Under the pieces are notes generated by a model that made no database searches, was not told the DNA's origin, and was given only the letters and a program-made list of their open reading frames with translations. From Blepharisma stoltei (taxonomy: Eukaryota; Ciliophora; Heterotrichea; Heterotrichida; Blepharismidae), in assembly GCA_914767885.1 (NCBI GenBank), contig CAJZBQ010000053.1, forward strand, positions 310,001 to 374,000: 64,000 nucleotides of DNA, written 5' to 3'. Of the stretch, positions 52,321 through 61,800 are shown piece after piece. A program made the translations under genes and the position numbers. Positions within the stretch are counted from its first letter, which is position 1. Each line of letters opens with the position of its first letter.

Positions 52321-53728
52321 ATTTAAATGAATTAATATTCCCTCCTTTCATACTTACTAAAGAAAAACCCATTTAAAAATAAGCCAAAACATATAAATCT
52401 TCTTTAAGAGTCTGCAATTAATAATATAGGCTTTGATTTATCTCTAATGAATATAAATAATTATCAAGGCCAAAATCAATATACAATAATTATTAAATGG
52501 AGAGAAAAGACTTATGAAATTAAATGGAAAGAAAAGAACAGTTTAGAACTTATAAAAGCGTGAGTGTTTTTGAATGAAATTTGAAATTTATTGCATCAAT
52601 CAAGGTTTATGTGGTGATATTCAATGAATTAAGCCTTTTACTACTTGAACTTTGTAAATGAGATATAAAAATGATATTTAATTATCATATGAGCAGTATC
52701 ATAGAGGTTGCATCTGCTATGAGCTATGCAGAGAAGGCTTACGTGCACGGTGGATTGATTTTAAATGCTTTTGATTGGTTATTATAAAGAATAGTTCCAA
52801 GTTATCAAGTCTGAAGCCATAAGTTGTACACTTGAAATTGGGAGAAAATATATAAACTGCATATAAGAAAACATATATAGTATGAAGATAGAGAAAATGT
52901 GCGATATGAATATAAAAAACTTATTCTATCAAAATTATCGAATATATATATTCAAGTCTATTAATGGAATGATCGTTGCAAAAGCTATGAAATAGCCTCT
53001 TTAATGAGTTCAACATTTAAAAGAAGCACACAAAAAAAAATTTCAGCTATTTCAGTCTGATTTAACGATGTTCAAAAATAAAAAATATACAATTATTGAC
53101 TATGACTGGTATATCAAAGTTATCTTTTTCATATTTTCTGAAAGAAAATGATTAGTGACTAAAATCTGTCCTTTTAAATTTTATAAGTTCATAACTCCAC
53201 AATAAAAGTTTTGGAAGGAACTTATAAATAAGATTAGCCTAGTGTTAATCCTCTTGCCTCTGCATACATATCAAACAAAATATCATCAATAATTTTACCT
53301 TAAAATTCTATTTCGAGTAATACACTCAACTTTAGTGACGAAAGCATAAAAGATTAGAGAATTCATTACTTAAGCTTATACATGCAAGTAGATTTGCAAA
53401 AGACTGGTTATTTAGTGTTAATAAAATACTTTATTTCTTAAAGTTGCGCATGTGAAGTTGATTCTGAAAGAATTTGAAAATGATATTAAGCCCTTACGGG
53501 GATTTAATAGTGAATATTAAAGACATCTTAGAAACAGATCAACCTTCAAAAAGGAACCCGAGTCCACCCTTTTTAAGGTTGCCATAATTAGTCCATGGAT
53601 GATAGGAATTATAAGTAAGTATTGATTTAAAACTCATAATTCTATCAGACTTATATTCATTTCTAACTGGATATTTTACCTGATCTTAAATTCCTTTATT
53701 TAATTCGATATAAACCACTTAATAAAAT
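52321..53728. other. Intergenic, 1.4 kb
   Basis: No ORF, MITE or retroposon identified. The only structure noticed is a small hairpin near 53541-53582 (AACCTTCAAAAAGG...CCTTTTTAAGGTT). Confidence 0.45.
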
Positions 53729-56608
53729 ATGCACTTGCAAAGAAAAGTTAAAGCAGCTTCTGATGGCCTGGGTCTGAAAAACAGTAACTCCCCCCCCCCC
53801 CCCTCCGTGAGCGAACAAAACCATTAGAAAAATCGCCATTTTTTGACCAAAAACCCACCCTCCGTGAGTGAACAAAAATTTTTTTAATAGAAAAAATTTT
53901 AATGGAAAAAAATTTTGATATATAAGTGATAATTAGTATAATGAAATCTAGAGCTAATTCTGTTTAATTTTTAAACAAATTGCATTTTAAAACATAAATT
54001 TTGCAAATTAAAATTAATATTTGCTTCCCAATTTTTTGCAAATTAGGATTGTTTTAAATTTCGAAAAAAATATTTTTTATATAAAATTTATATATAAAAT
54101 TTTTTTTAAAAAAAAAAATTAACCCCCCTCCGTGAGCGGACAAATTTTTTTGTTCGCTCACGGAGGGGGGGGGGGAGTAAGCAAAAGATTTTAAATTTGC
54201 CAAATGAATTTCAGAAAAATCAATGCAAAACAATTCTCTACAGCAAAATCTGGCAAGGCGATTATAAACTTAAAGATTCTCCTGCTTCTTTGTGCAATGG
54301 ATTTATGCTATGGTATATCATTGATGTCGAATATTTTTATCCAAGCTTATATTTAAGCTATGTTCCTGAGTTTCCGTTTATTGAAGGTGCGAGCCTTGAA
54401 TATACTTCATTAAATCTTAAACCAAAACCAAAAAATAGTGAAAGTCTAAGCTTTATTGATTCATTAATAAATTATTATCAAGTTGAGCATGATAACGTAA
54501 AGCAAGATCTCCAGCCTCTACTTCAAGAAATCAGTCAAAAGTGTTCAATAGTTGATAAAACAAATAATTTAGTATTGATCTCAGAAGAAAAAAACTGCGC
54601 AGATATAATTAAACTAGATTTAAATTTGATCCAGCAAGATTACATCCAATATTTTGAGGAATCGTTTATGACACTAGCGAATAAAGATAAGGAGTTTCAG
54701 ATGCTAAGCTTAAGAAAAAGCTTAATCCACGCTTAAGAGTCAGTGAAACCATTGGGATAATGCCTATTTTTCCGAAAATTAAATCCCTTGGAGAACGAAC
54801 AAAAAACATTTTTGAAAAATATTTTTATATTTTATTTAATAATTATAATAAGATATTCAGATAATTATATTATATTTAGATTACTTGCATTCTTAGACAA
54901 TTTTTTTTTAAAATTTAGATTTGTATTTTCAAATGCTTGCAATTGAGATTATTTAAAAAAAAAATATAAAGTTTTTTGGAAAATATAAGTCAGGAGAGGA
55001 AGTTAGAAAAACAATATCAAGGCTGCTGTGCTCCTTGCCACTTGATCAGAGCATTTTTCTTAGATAGCATTCCTCATTATTTTTGGCCTGATTTTTTTCC
55101 TCGTGAGAATTTTAATAGTTTTTTACTAACATTGTCTCAAAAGAAAAGTTACGACCAAAATCAAAGAAGTGCCATATGATGAAAAAATTCCTATTTATGA
55201 CTAGCAACGAGGCTGCTGGGTTTGCTCTGAGAGTGATAACGATGAATCTGACTTATTGGTTAAGTGCAAAAGCTGTTTTATGGAAGTTCACATAAAATGC
55301 TACGGAATTACAGGAAATTTTGATGAGTGGATATGTGATCCTTGTCTAGAAATCCCAAAAGAAAAACGAGGTACATATTCTTGCGCTCTTTGCCCCAGGA
55401 AAGGTGGCGCATTGAAAAAAACTCTTCAAGCCAATATCAACTCTAACCCCTACCCTAACTATATACCAAATAAAGCAAAAGATGAAGACTTTATTTGGGT
55501 CCACGCATTTTGTGCTATGAGAGTTGAAAAAGTCCACATATCAAATACATCGAAATTAAACGAAATTGATATTTCAAAAATAAACTCAATTTCCTTTTCA
55601 TCTATATGCGAAACCTGCAAAACTGCAAACGGCGCTTGCGTATTTTGCAGCTTTAAAGGATGCAGCAAAGGATTTCACCCTGAGTGTGGGAAAGATCATT
55701 TTTCCACAAAAAGAGGCCTTGGGAAGCATAAGCTTTATTGTGCATTACATAAGCCTTTACAGCTGAGAAAAATGCTTGAAACAAGGCAGAAAAAAATCAA
55801 TGATGATATTTTCAAATTTTGCAAGGCTATAGAAAAATGGGAACAAAAAGGTAAACAACAAAAAGGAATAAAAAGAAAAAGAGAAAAAAAGATATTAGCA
55901 GCCCCATCAAAAATCTTTACAACGGTAGAAGACCAAAATCTGGAATTCAAAATCCAGAAATTTCTGCATAAATTGAATGTTGGGCAGAACAGACCATTTT
56001 TCATTCAAATAAATTTGAATGCATCGACGAGAAAATCACGTGTTGATGTAGACAGGCCAGAATATTTCACTATGATACAACCAGAAGTAATTTTAGAAAA
56101 TTCGATTACTATAGAGAAAAGAACGCCAGAGGAGTGCTTTAAAAGGTATCAGGATACGCTTTACACAAGAATAAAAAATGATATTTTATTGAGAGGGGAT
56201 CGCTTATCGATTTATTTTGGGCAAAATAAGTTGCCATCACGCTACTTAGCTAAAAAAGTAAAGAATGCAAATGGCAAAGGTGTTAACAAAAGAGGAAAAC
56301 AAAAAGTTCAAGCTAAAAGTCTTAAAAAAATACTCCCAAAGCCAATAAAAAGCAAAGATAAATATTGCTACTGTAATAAGCCCTTCTATTATCAGCTGCC
56401 ATGCCTTCCTGAATGGTCACAAGAAGAGTATGAAAAGAAAATAAAAGAAAATGAAATGATTGAATGCACTCAATGCGAAAATTGGTTTCATTTCGGATGT
56501 ATTGACTATGCTGGAACTTTGGAGCAAGCTCAATGCGAAGAGTGGGTATGTGCTGACTGCTCAATGAAAAGACAAAAAATAACCGAAGTGCCAACAAACG
56601 AAGATTAA
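53729..56608 (+). CDS. PHD / extended-PHD chromatin protein
   Basis: Starts at ATG 53729 (MHLQRKVKAASDG). IES 53787-54179 and IES 54725-55005 are removed in frame (KN-SKQKI and RKSL-EKQYQG). The 3' part from about 55204 has a PHD finger (CWVCSESDNDESDLLVKCKSC...CYG...WICDPC), a zinc knuckle (SCALCPRKGGALKKT) and an extended PHD (WVHAFCA...CETC...GCSKGFHPECGKDH). This is the PZP module of BRPF, JADE and AF10 histone readers. A further PHD closes the protein (CYCNKPF...MIECTQCENWFHFGCID...WVCADC). Between about 55060 and 55204 the frame is unresolved: coding moves from frame 1 to frame 2 and one TAG (55202) stands in frame. A missed small IES, a sequence error or a broken gene are all possible. 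Confidence 0.75.
53787..54179. mobile_element. Family A IES, full length
   Basis: 393 bp, TA at 53785 and 54178; poly-C/CTCCGTGAGCGAACAAAACC left, inward copy near 53860, perfect hairpin right. Good reference copy. Confidence 0.93.
54725..55005. mobile_element. Degenerate family A IES
   Basis: TTA at 54722-54724 and 55003-55005. Shows GTGAAACCATTGGGATAATG and CTTGGAGAACGAACAAAAA; right end GGAGAGGAAG. A different left cut (54735) would put TAG in frame, so the outer TTA is preferred. Confidence 0.78.
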
Positions 56609-56774
56609 CTTTGCATTCTTTACTTAAAAGTTTAGATGATATAAATGCTAATAATTATTCTGTAATAATTTGGAAATATATTTAATAAATTTTATGCCTT
56701 AGTTTAGATATTATCATATAGTTTTATTTTTTAAGCTAATCAACATAAACTAATAGGATTATTAAATTTTATGC

Positions 56775-57413
56775 CTATTCTTTGTATTTTTCTTCAATTT
56801 CTCCTTCAAAATCTCCTTCTTCAATAAAAACATCCTTATCTTCAATCAATTCTTTATCTTCTTTCTTTTCAAGTTCACTGAAATTAATTCCATCATAGCT
56901 AGTAAGCCCTTTATCCAGTCTATATTTTTTATTTGCATACTCAGGCTTAAATTCAATTAATCTTTTTCTGTACAAGCTTAATTGAGGATCTTTTTTAATA
57001 GCTAGTAGTGCACGATCAGGGAAAACAGTTCTAAAAGTCGATAAATAGTCAAGAGCAAATGAATAAGTTGGAATTCCAATTAAAAATCCTGTACATATAA
57101 CATCTTTACGGAATAAGCTAGAATCCCCAGAAGAAGTTCGAAATCGTCTGTAATTTGTTACTTTTCGCGCAAGAAGCCAGACAACCACAGTAAATGCTAA
57201 ATCTAATCGCAACCTGGATCTTATTTCAACTTGAGCAAAAGCACTCTGAACAAATGAAGGTAATTTTTGGTCTGAGTCAGCTTGTCGGCCAGCTATTAAC
57301 TCATCGGCTGTTATGAGAGGAAGAACATGCTCTTCAAGATCTTTATAAGAAATTGGTCCAAAATAAGGACATATATTAGTTCATAGATCTTCGTACTCTT
57401 TTTTAGGTTCCAT
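56775..57413 (-). CDS. Unrecognised protein with a hydrophobic segment
   Basis: 212 aa from ATG 57413, one TGA-Trp near the start (YEDLWTNICPYFGP). Central segments LDLAFTVVVWLLARKV and VICTGFLIGIPTYSFALDYL may enter a membrane. Conserved-looking text DPQLSLYRKRLIEFKPEYANKKYRLDKGL follows; the tail is acidic. It may be a ciliate-specific mitochondrial subunit, but nothing certain. An alternative upstream ATG at 57462 runs in another frame and ends after 19 codons. Confidence 0.62.
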
Positions 57414-58224
57414 GTCTTTTCCTAGGGGGTATTTCCTCTTGCAGATATTTGTCGTCTGACATTTTATAAAAGTAATGTTTTTTCTGACCCCCTTCGTGAG
57501 CGTTTGAAAAATCCCTATTTTTTTTGGTCAAAAATCCACCTCCGTTTTAATAGAAATTTTTTTTATATATATAAATGATATTATATAATGAAATAATTCT
57601 GTTTAATTTATAAGAGCTTGCATTTTAAAACATAAATTTCGCAAATTAAATTAATTTTTGTTCTCAATTTGGAATTTTTTTAAATTTGAAAAAAAAAAAT
57701 TTAATAATATTTATATATAAAATTAAAAAAAAAAATTAACCCCCTCCCATGAACGAACAAAATGTTTTTATTCGACCACGAAAGAGGGAGTGAGCAAATG
57801 TCTGGCGAGGAAATTTTTTCTAACAATTAGTGGTAAGAAAATGTCTGTTGATGAATAAAGTAACGATCAAAAGCATATTACCATTTTTTAGCTTCAGCAG
57901 GGCTTTTCCTTTTCCCAAAATAATAAGGAAAACTCATTATAAATCCATCATTATTTTTAGGAATAAAATGCTTAAAAGTAAAGATATATCATTTACTTCT
58001 ATTTATCTTTAATAAAAATGCTAAATTATTACATTCTAATACAAATAAAATGTAAATCCTGATATATCATATACTTTTTTATTTTGCGAAACCTGCACAC
58101 CAATATATGCAGAAAATAAAATAATTTTTCTCATATTATATTCTTCGGATCTCTAATAATTCAGCAATATATAGTTTATAAACTAATAAAAGAAATGCAC
58201 AGTCATAAATATAATTGCTTATAA
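57414..58224. other. Divergent intergenic region with a MITE
   Basis: Holds the family A element at 57488-57793 and AT-rich sequence. A 60-codon frame at 57830 has no supporting signal. Confidence 0.45.
57488..57793. mobile_element. Family A MITE, eroded
   Basis: Flanked by TGA at 57485-57487 and 57791-57793 rather than TTA. CCCCCTTCGTGAGCG left, hairpin with CCCTCCCATGAACGAAC right. Confidence 0.78.
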
Positions 58225-58869
58225 ATGGCTAACTTTGATCAAGTCTTACAAAATCTCAGCTTTTATGATAACAAAAAAGAAAAATCCACTTGAAGTGGGT
58301 GACTTTCAGGGTACTGAAACAAAAAAAATCCAACCGACAAAGACAAAGACAAATTTTTTGACAACCTAGCAGCATCTATCAAAACAAAAGGCGCAGCTGG
58401 ACTTTCCGTCTTTCAATCTGCAGCAAACCGAACCTATAGAATTAAAAACTTTTTCTTATTCTTATTGCTTTCAATTGGGCTATTTATCGGGGCATTTATG
58501 TTTTTACCTATGGTTTTACTATTTCCTCAAAAATTCGCTCTGATGTTTTCTTTAGCATCTCTCTGCATGCAAATTGCAATGAGCTACCTTAAGCCAAATT
58601 CGATAGCTTACATGAAATGTTTATTCTATGGCAAAGACAATCTGAAAGTATCATTAGCTTATTTTATCTCCTTGCTCTGGACAATATATTCTGCTATTAT
58701 ACTACGTAGCTATATTTGGGTGTGCATTTCTTCAAGTATACAGTTTTTAGCTTTGCTTTGGTTTCTGTTTAGCATGGTTCCTGGAGGGACTTCTGGGTTC
58801 ATTACTCTACTAAAGTACAGCTTTAAGCTCTGCCCTTGCATGCCAACTGAGTCATTATTACCTTTATAA
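58225..58869 (+). CDS. SFT2-like vesicle transport protein
   Basis: 214 aa with three TGA-Trp codons near the start (STWSGWLSGYWNKK). Four membrane helices follow, between about 85 and 200 (FFLFLLLSIGLFIGAFMF, FALMFSLASLCMQIAM, VSLAYFISLLWTIYSAII, IQFLALLWFLFSMVPGG). Spacing, the FP..FA in the first loop and the closing PGGTSG fit the Got1/SFT2 family. SFT2 proteins act in retrograde traffic to the Golgi. It converges with the cyclase gene 21 bp away. Confidence 0.8.
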
Positions 58870-58890
58870 TCATTAGATAATAAAATTAAT

Positions 58891-61800
58891 TTATTTATCA
58901 TGGAGCTCTCTGTATCCAGGCCAATCTGATGGAGCATGGTTTCCTTCTTCTTTCATGAAATTCAAAAGAGTTTCACATGGCCCATCTTCACAGCCTTTAA
59001 TTTTTTGAGCCTTGTGGAAACCTTCTATTGCCTTTTCCCACCTCCCAGCAAAATAATTATCAAGTGCTTTTGAAAATTCTCCAAAAAATGATTTTGATAT
59101 GTTTTCTTTCATCATTTTTAGATCAATATCATCGTTTCATAATAAATGAATAGGGTATTCTCCACTTTTCGCTTGAGATTTAAGTTTATCTCTAACAATT
59201 CTCGCTAGAACTCTTGCTTGTTTAGAGTCTGCATCGCTTAATGTAGCTTCTGGAACAGGATGTAGGGCTTCAAGATCTAGATCGCAGGTATAAAGCTCGA
59301 TTGGCTCCTTGCTGCCTTTTACTGTAACTCTGTCGATTTTTCTCAGTTTTGTTTTGGTCATATTTGAACAAATTCCATATAAAGCGTTACTTATAAGGAT
59401 TGGGACTCCAAATTGTTTTGTAGCAGCTTCAAGCCGAGATGCCATATTGACATTTGGAGACAAATAAGAAGCATCTATTTTAAATTCACTTCCTATAGCC
59501 CCTTCAATAGCCCAACCTTGATGCAGCCCAAACCCCATTTTTACTGAATATCCAGGCATGCGGTGATTTAGTTCAGGGTGATGCCTGTATTTCAAAATTT
59601 TTCCATTTTTATTGATTTCTGCGATAATTTTTATAAAACTAATAACTGCCATGTCAGCAATTTCTTTAATAAAAGTATTCCTGCCAAGAACCCTTCTTCC
59701 ACAATCCAAGGCATTATTTTCCAGAGTATCGTCTGGAAATTTCCAGCACAATAAAAAGGCATCGCCGATATTTTTATTAGCTGTGCCAGAGTATTTATCA
59801 ACAGTACTGTGGACAATGTGAGCAACGTCATTGACAAATGCCATGACTTCGTTTTGCAGCACTTCTGTTGCATCGGTAAAGTTTCTTATGTCACAAAACC
59901 CAAATATACTTTTAAGGGCCAATCCAATTTATTTTTTTCTGAATTTAGTTATGGGTTTTATACCTCAAGCACCCTAATAGATTTATATAGAGGGCCACTT
60001 GAGATGGACGGTTGAAGACTCTTCGCATGTATTGTGGAAAGAAAAAGCCAGAGAAAAGCATCTCTGAAATGGTGCCTAATAAACTTTAAATCTAAGTCAA
60101 AAATAAATAAAAAAGTCTGATTTCGTAAAAAATAATCTAGTTTGATTACCTCAAGGCATTAATTCTCTTAATTCGTGTACGAAACTGTTTTTTTTTCATA
60201 GAAGTAATGATTATGCAGCCCGAAATAAGGCGAATGATAATGAGGGCAAGTTCTGATAGAGTCATGACAGCAGAATTAATGCATGGGCCGAGAACAGCAA
60301 ATTGTGTGTTTGAGCCCTGGGTGGTTTGTGAAGCAAATTATACACGGCAGAAGTCTCAAATCTTCAAAAATATAACTTTATTTTTCTAAAATTGATCTCT
60401 ATTCTCTAACTCCTTCACTAAATCCAACATAAAACAGTTAAAGGTATGTTAAATAAAATGCACATTTGACCTTTTTATCTTCAACCATAACTTATCAATC
60501 TATCATCGATATGAAATTCGTCAATATTAATAATTTCATCATTTCTTTCAAGAATTTCTAACTCCCCCTCCATGAGAGAACAAAAAAATTTTGCTTGATC
60601 ATGGAGGGGGGTTAATTTTTTTTTTCAAAATTTAAAAAATTCTAAATTTATAAAAAATGAGAAATAACAATTAATTTAATTTATTAAATTTATGTTTTAA
60701 AATACAAGCTATTTAAAATTAAGCAGAATTAGCTATAGATTTCATTATAATAATTATCACTTACTCCTCCCCCATCCTTGATCGAACGATTGACTGTAAA
60801 AATTTCTAAAAATTGGGGAAATTAACCCCCATCCTTGATCGAATGTTTTCATATCATGCAAATTTTTTATATATATAAAAATATATTAGTTATCAAAAGC
60901 TTGGGAAGATGCACCTAATGAAGTTGTTTCAGAGACTTTGAGATGACAGAAAGCTATGGAATCAACCATCCGAAGTGATTTAGTCATCAGCCTAGGCTTA
61001 AAAACTCAATAATCTAAAAACCAGAGATTCTTTAAAACTTTAAAAAAAAACAATTTAATTTAATAACTCCCCCCCCCCCCCTCCGTGAGCGAACAAAAAA
61101 ATTTTTGTTCGCTCACGGAGGGGGGTTAATTTTTTTTTTTTAAAAAATTTTATATATAAATTTTATAAAAAATATTTTTTTCGAAATTTAAAAAAATCTA
61201 AATTTGCAAAAATTGGGAAGCAAATATTAATTTAATTTGCAAAATTTATGTTTTAAAACGCAATTTGTTTAAAATTAAACAGAATTAGCTCTAGATTTCA
61301 TTATACTAATTATCACTTATATATCAAAATTTTTTTTCCATTAAAATTTTTTCTATTAAAAAAATTTTTGTTCACTCACGGAGGGTGGGTTTTTGGTCAA
61401 AAAATAGCGATTTTTCTAATGGTTTTGTTCGCTCACGGAGGGGGGGGGGGGAGTAAGGAGCAAATTAAAATTTATACAGTTTAAAGAGGTAACCAATAAA
61501 TCAAAATATTAAAAATTGGTATTTTTATGAAATTAATTAAATGTTTTGCTGCAAAACTAATTATTGAATACTCTTAACCCTCTTATTTAAAAGTAAATAA
61601 AAATATATATATTTTTTTTTAACCCCATCCTCGATTGAACGATGGAGAGCCGTTCGATAAGGATTTGGGGGGGAGTTAGAAAAATTATTTTTTCATAAAA
61701 AATTTTTGTTCGCTCACGGAGGGTGGGCTTTTGGGTAAAAAATCGGGATTTTTACAATGGCTTTGTTCGCTCACGGAGGAGGGAGTAAGTAACGAAGAGC

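Larger units (their letters stand above)
60561..61787. mobile_element. Outer family A element (split)
   Basis: Reversed copy: left hairpin CTCCCCCTCCATGAGAGAAC, right double-motif end ...GCTCACGGAGGAGGGAG. TA at 60559 and 61786. Its body breaks at 60763 and resumes at 61679. Confidence 0.9.

Noticed and set aside
53541-53582. Hairpin that could be a terminator or small RNA
   Set aside because: Short, imperfect and without any other signal; rho-independent-type terminators are not expected in a nuclear genome.
55098-55150. A 31-nt GT..AG intron with a TACTAAC-like branch point that would repair the first frame change in the PHD gene
   Set aside because: All eight proven introns here are 15 or 16 nt, and this would not remove the following TAG.
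57830-58012. 60-codon plus-strand frame
   Set aside because: AT-rich, no conserved motif, sits in a spacer next to a MITE; likely chance.
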